From assembly GCA_021200565.1 (NCBI GenBank), contig JAJQGJ010000004.1, forward strand, positions 1-58,746: a stretch of 58,746 nt of DNA, given 5' to 3'. Positions within the stretch are counted from its first letter, which is position 1. Every line of letters begins with the position of its first letter. A program made the position numbers and the translations under genes. Below are positions 51,501 through 58,746 of this stretch, one piece after another. The notes under the pieces were generated by a model. That model made no database searches. It was not told where the DNA came from and saw only the letters and a list, made by a program, of their open reading frames with translations. The stretch is from Oscillospiraceae bacterium. Its GTDB lineage: Bacteria > Bacillota > Clostridia > Oscillospirales > Ruminococcaceae.

Positions 51501-51520
51501 TAGTTAGCTTATGCTAACTA
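51501..51520. promoter_or_regulatory. Operator palindrome of ABC exporter gene
   Basis: TAGTTAGC-TTAT-GCTAACTA, perfect 8-bp arms, covers the predicted transcription start and lies five bases from the -10. This placement and the GTTAGC-type half-sites suit a MarR- or TetR-family repressor; no such gene lies beside it. Confidence 0.7.
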
Positions 51521-51522
51521 TG

Positions 51523-51551
51523 ATTATATACTATGTCTGTCTCGATGTCAA
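51523..51551 (-). promoter_or_regulatory. Promoter of ABC exporter gene
   Basis: Leftward TTGACA (51546-51551), 17 bp, TATAAT (51523-51528): full consensus, so repression is needed to keep it low. Confidence 0.85.
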
Positions 51552-51564
51552 TAGGTGTTTTAAA

Positions 51565-52389
51565 TTATTTCAGATAAGGCTTTTTGCGGTTGCAGATGGC
51601 GCAGTACATGGCACTGTTACGAAGCAAAATCCATCTGGCTAAGTAAAGAAACGGCACAAGTCCACAGCAATCATTCAGGGAATATGCCCGGATGGATTTT
51701 GATTCGTACCCAATGTTCATTGCGCCTAACAGTCCGGCGGATTCGAGGTCAGAAAGAATTTCTTCGGCTTCGTCTTGAGAAATCCCCACTCCCTGCGAAA
51801 CGGTTGAGGCATGGATATAGTTGCCACCAGCGGAATCACCCGAAGCGAGCCAGAGAACCACCTTCATGGCGTTCTTTCTGCCGAGTGCCGCAAAAAGCTT
51901 TGTGTATTCCTCCTCAGTGGCAAGATTATGCTTGTAACCGCACCCAGGCTCCGGCAGAATCAGAGTCATCGGGCAATCCTCTGCAAAGACGGAAAGCATG
52001 ATGCCGCTGTCATCTGCTACTAATGTACGAAGCCATGAAATATCGTCACCGAAGCCCACATTGGCATAGGCTGACGGACGAATCTGGAAGACGGTTTTGT
52101 CGGCATCGTCTATAAAGCCTGCCATCGGTTCAAGTCCCGAAAACATTGCCAGAGAAAGCGCAAACAATTCGTAAAGCCGCTTGTCGCCGGGAATGCTTGA
52201 AAGATAGTCCCTTATAGTATCCGACATAGGTTTTGAGTCGTGGGCACTTCTGCCGAAGAGTTCATCTATGGTGACGCCCAACTTGTCCGCCAGAATCGGC
52301 AGGAGCATAACGTCAGGTGTGCCGCCGTTTTCCCATTCACTCGCCGATTGCGGCGGAGTATAGTTCAAAAATAATGCTGTTCGAAACAA
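51565..52389 (-). pseudogene. XRE regulator lacking the first half of its HTH
   Basis: 274 codons. From PPQSASEWENGGTPD onward it matches the second half of an XRE helix-turn-helix and its usual continuation (VMLLPILADKLGVTIDELFG), then a 190-residue C-terminal domain with a winged-helix-like stretch (VSQGVGISQDEAEEILSDLESAGLLG). The first HTH helices (about 30 residues) are missing: the frame begins inside the 3' end of hemW, which it overlaps by 53 bases, with only a TTG as start. A deletion has joined it to hemW. It may still be translated by coupling but should not bind DNA through this HTH. Confidence 0.68.
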
Positions 52390-53449
52390 GTGCTCCCTTA
52401 TCGGTGAGAGTAACTCGGTTGTCGGTCAGGGTGGTAAATCCGGCAGTGACAAACTGCTGGGCTTTTTTCATTACGGCATAAGCGTTGCCGCCGAGTTTGT
52501 TCACTCTTTCAAGGGACATGCCGTCGCTCAGGCGAAGCGAAAGCATTATGTACTCTTCAAGCTGGTCGGGTTTTGCGTCCTCAACTAGCTCCGGCTGGGC
52601 TTCAGAACTGATATAGGCTTTCAGGTCGCTTGCGGCGTAGAAGCGCTTGCCTTGGAAGAAAGAATGAGCTGAGGGTCCGAAGCCGAGGTAATCCTCGCCC
52701 GTCCAATATTTCACGTTGTGACGTGAGCGAAGACCGGGCTTTGAGAAGTTCGAAATCTCGTATCTTTCGTAGCCCATGGTGCGGAGTTCATCGCAAAGAG
52801 CGAGATACATGTCGCAGACAGTGTCTTCATCAGCTACTGAGTTTCGGATTTCTTCGCAATCATAAGGCGTACCGTCCTCAATTTTCAACATATAGGAGGA
52901 GATATGCGGGATACCAATACTCGTCAGCTGCCAGCAGGAATTAAGAAGGCTGTCAATAGTCTGATAAGGCGTTCCTATCATCAGGTCGCAGGAGATGTTT
53001 TCGAAGCCTGCATTTCTTGCCATGTCGACGGCATTAAGGGCGGTTTTTGCATCGTGAAGTCTGCCGAGGGCTCTGAGCTCGTTGTCGTTAAAGGACTGCA
53101 CACCGAATGAAAGACGGTTGACACCCGCTCTGTAATAGCCTGAAAGGCTATCTCGGGTTACCGAACATGGATTAGCTTCCATGGTGATTTCACTTGAGGG
53201 AGAAAGATTGAAGCTTGAACGAACGACTTCCAAGACTTCATTCACATCACGAGGAGTCAGGAGCGAGGGCGTACCTCCTCCAAAATAGACTGTATCGCAA
53301 GGAAGCCGCATGCTTGAATACCTGCGGATATTCCGGGCAACTGCTTTGACATATTCATCTTTCAGGCTTTCGCTGCAGACAAGCGAATAGAAAGCGCAGT
53401 ATGGGCACTTTCTCAAACAGAATGGAACGTGGATATAAATTCCGAGCAT
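52337..53449 (-). CDS. hemW: Radical SAM heme chaperone HemW
   Basis: 370 aa radical SAM protein, formerly called oxygen-independent coproporphyrinogen oxidase-like. Seen: YIHVPFCLRKCPYCAFYS with the CxxxCxxC cluster motif plus the extra Cys-Ala-Phe-Tyr typical of HemW, YFGGGTPS, NRLSFGVQSF, and the HemW_C-type end LTDKGALVSNSII. The last residues overlap the truncated XRE regulator. Its own promoter is at 53480-53508. Confidence 0.92.
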   Translation of the reverse strand: MLGIYIHVPFCLRKCPYCAFYSLVCSESLKDEYVKAVARNIRRYSSMRLPCDTVYFGGGTPSLLTPRDVNEVLEVVRSSFNLSPSSEITMEANPCSVTRDSLSGYYRAGVNRLSFGVQSFNDNELRALGRLHDAKTALNAVDMARNAGFENISCDLMIGTPYQTIDSLLNSCWQLTSIGIPHISSYMLKIEDGTPYDCEEIRNSVADEDTVCDMYLALCDELRTMGYERYEISNFSKPGLRSRHNVKYWTGEDYLGFGPSAHSFFQGKRFYAASDLKAYISSEAQPELVEDAKPDQLEEYIMLSLRLSDGMSLERVNKLGGNAYAVMKKAQQFVTAGFTTLTDNRVTLTDKGALVSNSIIFELYSAAIGE

Positions 53450-53479
53450 AGCGGTCTCCTTTCTCTGATATTTATGATG

Positions 53480-53508
53480 ATTTTAGCACATTATGAGGTA
53501 ATAATCAA
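53480..53508 (-). promoter_or_regulatory. Promoter of hemW
   Basis: Leftward TTGATT (53503-53508), 17 bp, TAAAAT (53480-53485). Confidence 0.65.
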
Positions 53509-53548
53509 GCAACAAGAGGATGGTTTTGTGAAACTTCGGCTTCAAGAA

Positions 53549-53577
53549 TTGATTTTTTTCGCAGTATGTTGTATAAT
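53549..53577 (+). promoter_or_regulatory. Promoter of nifZ-thiI operon
   Basis: TTGATT (53549-53554), 17 bp, TATAAT (53572-53577). Confidence 0.78.
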
Positions 53578-53640
53578 ACAAAAAGCTATGGACTTTTTAA
53601 GGCTCCATGCAATAATTTGGGGGTTCAGATTGTATTAAGT

Positions 53641-54789
53641 ATGGAAGAGAAAATTTATCTTGACAACGCCGCCACTACAAAAGTTATGACTGAAGTCAGC
53701 GAAGCGGCTGCATATGCGATGACAGAGGTTTACGGAAACCCGTCAAGCCTGCATCATATGGGCATCGATGCCGAAAGGCTTATTGCCTATTCGAAAAAGC
53801 AGATTATGTCGGCTCTTGGGGTTTCACAGGAGCAGGGCGAAATTATTTTCACATCGGGAGCGACTGAGGGCAACAACACTGCTATCTTTGGAATTACCGA
53901 AACATACGGCAAGAGAAAGAAGCGGGTTGTGACCACTACCGTTGAGCATCCGTCAGTCGAAAAGGCTTTTGACAGGCTGGAAAGCGCCGGCTTTGAGGTT
54001 GTCCGGGTCAGCCCGGATGAGAACGGAGAGATTACGGCTGAGGCTCTTGTGGGAACAGTCGACGAAAATACCTGTCTGATAAGTGCTATGCTTGTCAACA
54101 ACGAAAACGGCTATATTCTTCCCATCGGCGAAGCTTTCCAGAAGATAAAGAAGCGTTATCCCGATTGCTTCACTCACTGCGACTGCGTTCAGGGATTCGA
54201 AAAGATTCCGGTCTCTGAGAAGAAGCTTTTTGCCGACATTATCACTCTGAGTGGGCACAAGATTCATGCTCCGAAGGGAATCGGAGCTATGTTCATAAGA
54301 AAAGGTGTCAGGCTCAGTCCTCTTATGGTGGGCGGCGGGCAGCAGAAAGGTGTTCGTTCGGGAACTGAGCCGGTGCCGATGATTTACGCCTTCGGCAAAG
54401 CGGTAGAGATTCTGAATACCGATCTTTCCGAAAGATCAGCTCACACTTCTGAAATCAATGCTTATGCCCGGGAAAAGCTTCCTGAGACTGGGGCTGTGAT
54501 TCTTTCAAAAGAATCAGCAAGCCCATATATTCTGAGTTTGGCTGTTCCGAATGTCAGAAGCGAGACGATGCTTCACTTCCTGGAAGAAAGAAATATCTTT
54601 GTGTCGAGCGGTTCTGCCTGCTCAAAAGGGAAAACGAGCGATGTGCCGACAGAATTCAGGGTGGCTCAGGAATACCTCGACAGCATTATAAGACTCAGCT
54701 TTTCTTTTGAAACGAATCGGTCTGACATAGACGCACTCAAAGAAGCCATGAGTGACGGCATGAAAAATCTTGCGAAAATAAGGAAGTAA
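53641..54789 (+). CDS. Cysteine desulfurase, NifZ-type partner of ThiI
   Basis: 382 aa PLP enzyme. Seen: YLDNAATTKV, PLP Lys in [14 protein letters not shown], catalytic Cys in FVSSGSACSKG. It lies four bases before thiI; in Bacillus a dedicated desulfurase (NifZ) beside thiI feeds sulfur straight to ThiI for 4-thiouridine, and the same is inferred here. ATG at 53641 starts the conserved MEEKIYLDNAATT block, though no clear ribosome site precedes it; the longer frame would start at the promoter -10. Confidence 0.92.
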   Translation: MEEKIYLDNAATTKVMTEVSEAAAYAMTEVYGNPSSLHHMGIDAERLIAYSKKQIMSALGVSQEQGEIIFTSGATEGNNTAIFGITETYGKRKKRVVTTTVEHPSVEKAFDRLESAGFEVVRVSPDENGEITAEALVGTVDENTCLISAMLVNNENGYILPIGEAFQKIKKRYPDCFTHCDCVQGFEKIPVSEKKLFADIITLSGHKIHAPKGIGAMFIRKGVRLSPLMVGGGQQKGVRSGTEPVPMIYAFGKAVEILNTDLSERSAHTSEINAYAREKLPETGAVILSKESASPYILSLAVPNVRSETMLHFLEERNIFVSSGSACSKGKTSDVPTEFRVAQEYLDSIIRLSFSFETNRSDIDALKEAMSDGMKNLAKIRK

Positions 54790-54793
54790 ATTT

Positions 54794-55984
54794 ATGCAGA
54801 AAATTATACTGTGCAAATACGGCGAAATAGTTCTGAAAGGTCTTAACCGCCAGACATTCGAACAGACGCTCATGAGAAATGTTAAAAGGAGGCTTGCGCC
54901 TCTTGGAGAATTCGACTGCCGTCAGATTCAGTCGACGCTTTTCATAGAACCGAAGAGCGACGACATCGACTTTGATGAGGCTTTCGAGCGGGTTCGTAAA
55001 GTTTACGGCTTCTCAAAGATATGCGTTGCAATTCCGGCTGAAAAGAACCTTGATGCTATCTTCGAGGCTGTGGAAGAGAATCTCTCGTATGAGCTTATGA
55101 ATGCAAAGACTTTTAAAGTCATGGCAAAGCGTTCTGACAAGAGCTTTCCGATGAATTCGATGCAGATTATGGCGGAGCTTGGCGGTATGATCCTTGAGAA
55201 ATTCCCTCACCTGAAGGTGGACGTAAAGAATCCGGAGATAACGGTTATCTGCGAGATAAGGGATCGCTCAGCTTATGTTCACCTTCCGGACATCGACGCT
55301 GCGGGCGGGCTGCCGGTTGGAACCTCGGGAAGAGCTTTGCTTCTTCTCTCTGGCGGAATCGACTCCCCTGTTGCCGGGCTTATGATAGCAAAAAGAGGCG
55401 TTGTTGTTGGAGGAATCCACTTCCAGTCACCGCCGTATACATCCGAGCGTGCGCTCATAAAGGTCAAGAAGCTTGCCTGCAGGATGACCGAATACTGCGG
55501 GAATATGTCGGTGTTTGTTGTTCCATTCACGAAAATTCAGGAGGCAATCAGGGACAACTGCCCCGAAGAGCTTTTCACAATCATAATGCGAAGACTCATG
55601 ATGGAGATTTCTCAGAGGGTTGCTGAAAAGTATGAATACCAGGTGCTCATCACCGGCGAAAGCATCGGACAGGTTGCTTCGCAGACGACTGCCGCCATGG
55701 TCACAACTGACGCTGTTTGCAGAATGCCGGTCTTCCGCCCATGCATCGGACTTGACAAGCAGGAGATCATCGACAGAGCCTACAAAGCCGGAACCTTTGA
55801 CATTTCTATTGAACCATATGAGGACTGCTGCACTGTATTCACGCCGAAGCATCCTAAGACCAAGCCTGCTCTTAAGGAGGTTGAAGCGGCGCAGAATGCT
55901 TTTGACTTCGAGCCGCTCATTCAAGAGGCAGTTGACGGTGTCACGATTGAAAGCTACAAGCCTTATGTCGAATATGATTTCTAA
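54794..55984 (+). CDS. thiI: tRNA 4-thiouridine synthetase ThiI
   Basis: 396 aa. Adenylates and thiolates U8 of tRNA (also linked to thiamine thiazole synthesis). Domains: N-terminal ferredoxin-like region, THUMP (about 60-165), PP-loop pyrophosphatase with LLLSGGIDSPVAG near residue 178. It lacks the C-terminal rhodanese domain of the E. coli enzyme, in line with the adjacent dedicated desulfurase. Confidence 0.95.
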   Translation: MQKIILCKYGEIVLKGLNRQTFEQTLMRNVKRRLAPLGEFDCRQIQSTLFIEPKSDDIDFDEAFERVRKVYGFSKICVAIPAEKNLDAIFEAVEENLSYELMNAKTFKVMAKRSDKSFPMNSMQIMAELGGMILEKFPHLKVDVKNPEITVICEIRDRSAYVHLPDIDAAGGLPVGTSGRALLLLSGGIDSPVAGLMIAKRGVVVGGIHFQSPPYTSERALIKVKKLACRMTEYCGNMSVFVVPFTKIQEAIRDNCPEELFTIIMRRLMMEISQRVAEKYEYQVLITGESIGQVASQTTAAMVTTDAVCRMPVFRPCIGLDKQEIIDRAYKAGTFDISIEPYEDCCTVFTPKHPKTKPALKEVEAAQNAFDFEPLIQEAVDGVTIESYKPYVEYDF

Positions 55985-55996
55985 GGCGGTGATGGT

Positions 55997-56545
55997 GTGA
56001 TTTCGGACGAATTAAGGCGAATTTCCATGCTTGATACAGGCGAAATCCCGACATATATTGACAAAGCGGCACAAAATGTAGTACAATACTATATTGTGAA
56101 CAAGCTTCACATCGCCGCTGCTGAGAGCTGCACCGGCGGAATGCTGGCGAGCGCTATCACCTCTGTTTCGGGAGCTTCCGAAATGTTTGAATGCGGATTA
56201 GTCACCTATTCGGAGAGAATCAAGTCGGAGCTTTTGGGGATTCCACGGGATTTCATAGACAGATATGGCGTTGTTTCGAAGGAGGTTTCGCTTGCAATGG
56301 CGAAAGGCGCTCTTGAGAAATCGGGAGCTGATATCGGAGTCGGAATTACAGGAATTGCAGGACCCACTGGCGGCACAGAAAAACAACCGGTTGGAACCAT
56401 CTACGTTTCTGTCGTTACAAAAGATAAAGAGATTACAAACAATCTCGAACTTAGCGAGCCGGAAGCCGGCATCGATGTAAGGCTTCGCAACCGCCTTATG
56501 GCAGTTCTTTATTCACTCGAAACGGCACTGGAAATTGTAAAATAG
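55997..56545 (+). CDS. pncC: CinA C-terminal family amidohydrolase PncC
   Basis: 182 aa, the stand-alone C-terminal domain of CinA; the family deamidates nicotinamide mononucleotide. Seen: AAAESCTGGMLASAITSVSGASE with the active-site Ser, VTYSERIKSELL, and TGIAGPTGG. GTG start 12 bases after thiI, preceded by AAGGCGGTGATG. The first 35 residues are unusual for the family. Part of the nifZ-thiI operon by spacing. Confidence 0.9.
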   Translation: MISDELRRISMLDTGEIPTYIDKAAQNVVQYYIVNKLHIAAAESCTGGMLASAITSVSGASEMFECGLVTYSERIKSELLGIPRDFIDRYGVVSKEVSLAMAKGALEKSGADIGVGITGIAGPTGGTEKQPVGTIYVSVVTKDKEITNNLELSEPEAGIDVRLRNRLMAVLYSLETALEIVK

Positions 56546-56584
56546 CCACCTTGGCATGTCTCTTAAAAGGAGAATCGAATCATA

Positions 56585-57709
56585 ATGTCAATGCTTAACG
56601 AGGTTCGCCCTTCTCAGGAACTGGAGCGAGACCGTTCTTTCAAAGGCAGAATAAAAGAGCTTCTTCCTTGGAAAGGCGACAGCATTAAAGAAATAATAAG
56701 AAAAGTCGTGTATATAGGCTCTATCTGTGCGCTTATCTATTGCGGCTATACTGTGTATGAGTATAAGTTCGGCACAGTCGACATGTATGAGGATCAGCAG
56801 TATCTTTCGAACCTCTACCACTCGTCGGACACCTCGGAAGAGGCTGATGACATGGAAACTGAGACAGCTTCCTCTGACACAACTGTCAGCGATGAAGTTG
56901 TAGCTGAAGAGACGGAGACTGATGTTGAAACGGTGGTTTCAAAGTATCCAGCCGGAATGCTTTCAAGCTTTGAGGCTATTTATGACATCAATTCTGATGT
57001 TATTGGCTGGCTTTCCATCGACACTCTTACTGATGACGACGGAAACGCATATATCGACTACCCTGTCATGCAGACTACCGACAACGACTACTACCTCACT
57101 CATGATGTTTTCGGGACTGAGACGACTTATGGTGCGCTTTTTGCGGACTATAATGTGAAAATAACTGCGGACAGCCATCCCCAGAACACAATTATCTATG
57201 GTCACAGCATGGCGAGCGGAACATATTTCAGGCACCTGCTCGACTACAAGAACAGTGTTTCTACCGTTTCCAACAACAGAGTTATCACCTACTCTACTCT
57301 CTATGAGGAGAACCAGTATATCATAGTTGCCTGCTTTATAATTGGAATCTACGACTATCAGGATGATAATCCGCTGTTTGCTTACCACACGATATATGAT
57401 TTTGACACTATAGAAGATTTCGACTATTGGTATCAGAATGTTCTTTACCGCAACTACTACACCACAGACATTGAGTGCACTATGGATGACGAGTATATCA
57501 CCCTCTCCACCTGCTCTTATGAAATTACAGACCTTCGGTGCGTCATTGTTGCGAGAAAGCTTCGTGACGGCGAAGACCCGAGTGTCTACACATATAAATC
57601 CAACCCGAATGCCAGAAAGCCGGCTGCTTACTATATTGCCTACAATATGAGCGTTCCGGATGACGGCGGACCGGACTATCAGTATTACAAAGAAGACGAA
57701 GATGAATAA
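56585..57709 (+). CDS. Class B sortase
   Basis: 374 aa membrane-bound transpeptidase. N-terminal cytoplasmic segment of about 40 residues, one helix (VVYIGSICALIYCGYTVYEY), an acidic Ser/Thr/Glu linker and the sortase barrel (about 145-330). Catalytic residues are visible: His in IIYGHSM, Cys in LSTCSYE, Arg in RCVIVARK; the inserted helix typical of class B (FDYWYQNVLYRNYY) is present. The tail is acidic. It follows pncC by 39 bases and is followed by a paralogue. Confidence 0.92.
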   Translation: MSMLNEVRPSQELERDRSFKGRIKELLPWKGDSIKEIIRKVVYIGSICALIYCGYTVYEYKFGTVDMYEDQQYLSNLYHSSDTSEEADDMETETASSDTTVSDEVVAEETETDVETVVSKYPAGMLSSFEAIYDINSDVIGWLSIDTLTDDDGNAYIDYPVMQTTDNDYYLTHDVFGTETTYGALFADYNVKITADSHPQNTIIYGHSMASGTYFRHLLDYKNSVSTVSNNRVITYSTLYEENQYIIVACFIIGIYDYQDDNPLFAYHTIYDFDTIEDFDYWYQNVLYRNYYTTDIECTMDDEYITLSTCSYEITDLRCVIVARKLRDGEDPSVYTYKSNPNARKPAAYYIAYNMSVPDDGGPDYQYYKEDEDE

Positions 57710-57766
57710 TCTTCAAGCCATAAGGACAAGGACGAATAAAACATAGTCAACAAGGAGTATAATTGA

Positions 57767-58654
57767 ATGAACAAGGCGAAACCAATCAACAAGGCGGCGC
57801 TTTTTATCGCCGCAGTAATGGCATTAACCATCTTTGCCGGATGCTCGAAGCAGATTGACGAAGAGCCTGAGGTTACCTCAGGCACGACAGTGGCAACAGA
57901 GGCTACAACAGCTCCGACCACCACCACGGAAGCGACCACCGAAGAGCCTGAGCCAGAGCCTGAGATGCTCGAAAAGTACATAGAGTATTACGAGCAGAAT
58001 AACGACTTTGTGGGTTGGATATGCATACCCTCACTTACCGATTCGAACGGTGATCCATATATTGATTATCCTGTCGTTCAGGCTGACGACAATTCGGAAT
58101 ACTTGGAGCTTTCATTTGAAAGAACCCACTCCTCTGCTGGCTGCATTTATGCCGACTATAAGGTTCCGATAACCGCTACAAGCCATGCAGACAACATCAC
58201 ACTCTATGGGCACAGCATGGCGAACGGCACCTTCTTCAGACATATACTCGACTATAAGGACGGTGTCAGCACCGTTCAGAAGAACTATGTCATCAACTTC
58301 GATACCCTCTGGGAAGAAAACGAGTATGTCATAGTTGCCTGCTTCCTTATCGGCATCTACGAATGGCAGGACAGCGAACCGCTCTTTGAATACTACAAGT
58401 GCCGTAACTTTGATACAGAGGAAGACTACAACTATTTCTATGAGAATATCATGCTCAGAACCTACTACACCAGCAACATCGAGTGTGAGTATGGCGACGA
58501 GTTTCTGACTCTTTCCACCTGCGCCTATGACTTTGACGATTCACGCTGGGTTGTCGTTGCAAGAAAGGTCCGTGACGGCGAGGATATTTCAGGCTATACA
58601 TATGAGAAGAATTCTTCAAGGCACAAGCCGGACAGCGTTTCTTACAACTATTGA
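57767..58654 (+). CDS. Class B sortase with lipoprotein signal
   Basis: 295 aa paralogue of the preceding sortase. Its N-terminus is not a plain membrane helix but a lipoprotein signal: MALTIFAGC with a lipobox Cys near residue 26, then a Thr/Glu/Pro-rich linker of about 45 residues and the sortase barrel with His in LYGHSM, Cys in LSTCAYD, Arg in SRWVVVARK. All catalytic residues are kept, so it should be an active transpeptidase tethered by a lipid. AAGGAG precedes the ATG. The window ends 92 bases later. Confidence 0.88.
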   Translation: MNKAKPINKAALFIAAVMALTIFAGCSKQIDEEPEVTSGTTVATEATTAPTTTTEATTEEPEPEPEMLEKYIEYYEQNNDFVGWICIPSLTDSNGDPYIDYPVVQADDNSEYLELSFERTHSSAGCIYADYKVPITATSHADNITLYGHSMANGTFFRHILDYKDGVSTVQKNYVINFDTLWEENEYVIVACFLIGIYEWQDSEPLFEYYKCRNFDTEEDYNYFYENIMLRTYYTSNIECEYGDEFLTLSTCAYDFDDSRWVVVARKVRDGEDISGYTYEKNSSRHKPDSVSYNY

Positions 58655-58695
58655 GTCTGAATAAAACTGGAAATTGATGGCAAGAATCTTTGACA

Positions 58696-58746
58696 GAAAG
58701 ACCAGCTATAAAAAGTCAATAGCAAAATAGAAGAAAAATAAGAAGG
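58696..58746. repeat. Terminal inverted repeat, right copy
   Basis: Exact reverse complement of positions 4-54 (51 bases). It is the last sequence of the window. Confidence 0.85.

Overview
The window is a 58.7 kb chromosomal segment of a Gram-positive anaerobe of the class Clostridia, most likely Oscillospiraceae/Ruminococcus-like. This is inferred from the gene content: QueH instead of QueG, a toprim/DUF4093 RNase M5-like protein, a NifZ-ThiI pair without rhodanese, class B sortases, lipobox-bearing solute-binding proteins and a plant-glycan-type GH43. Almost every gene has a strong AGGAGG-like ribosome site, most transcription units start with TTGACA/TATAAT promoters of 17 bp spacing, and short palindromic repeats (GTAGGGGCGG family) are interspersed. 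There is no phage, plasmid or transposase gene and no CRISPR array. The two ends of the window carry the same 51 bp sequence in opposite orientation, so this is probably a contig that stops at a repeat.

Layout. 0.2-6.7 kb: ferredoxin-type aldo/keto reductase, a FliB-like cysteine-cluster protein, an acyl-CoA ligase paired with an E2/CAT-like acyltransferase lacking the catalytic His, and a GH27 alpha-galactosidase. 6.8-10.4 kb: an accessory island with two secreted fibronectin-III proteins, a truncated secreted-type serine protease, a tiny secreted peptide gene and, tail to tail with it, an XRE+TPR regulator split by a one-base frameshift. 10.4-13.1 kb: metallo-beta-lactamase hydrolase, surE, queH. 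13.2-17.4 kb: a complete sugar ABC importer behind a long untranslated leader. 17.8-20.6 kb: pnp and rpsO with structured leaders. 20.7-24.7 kb: a sortase-type surface protein, an initiator tRNA and a GH43 lipoprotein. 24.7-34.6 kb: a membrane protein, a heterodimeric ABC exporter pair, and a second exporter pair behind a LytTR/GHKL two-component system without a membrane sensor. 34.7-36.5 kb: rpsB-tsf. 36.5-43.5 kb: a beta-helix surface protein and a holA/RNase M5/MBOAT/DHHW operon. 43.6-49.6 kb: lipoprotein, prfB, a beta-lactamase-like serine hydrolase, rnhA, cysteine desulfurase. 49.8-58.7 kb: ABC exporter with an operator palindrome, hemW overlapping a decapitated XRE regulator, then nifZ-thiI-pncC and two tandem class B sortases, the second a predicted lipoprotein.

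How parts fit together. The GH27, GH43 and sugar importer point to use of plant-type oligosaccharides. The surface protein at 20.7 kb ends in an SPTTG-type sorting signal, which matches the substrate preference known for a clostridial class B sortase, and two class B sortases lie at the right end. The MBOAT/DHHW pair would O-acylate a cell-surface polymer. The best candidate for a new system is the 9.1-10.4 kb module: a secreted peptide, a convergent RRNPP-type receptor and an 8-bp-arm palindrome placed directly upstream of the peptide promoter, i.e. the layout of a peptide quorum-sensing switch, with a possibly damaged receptor and a broken protease beside it.
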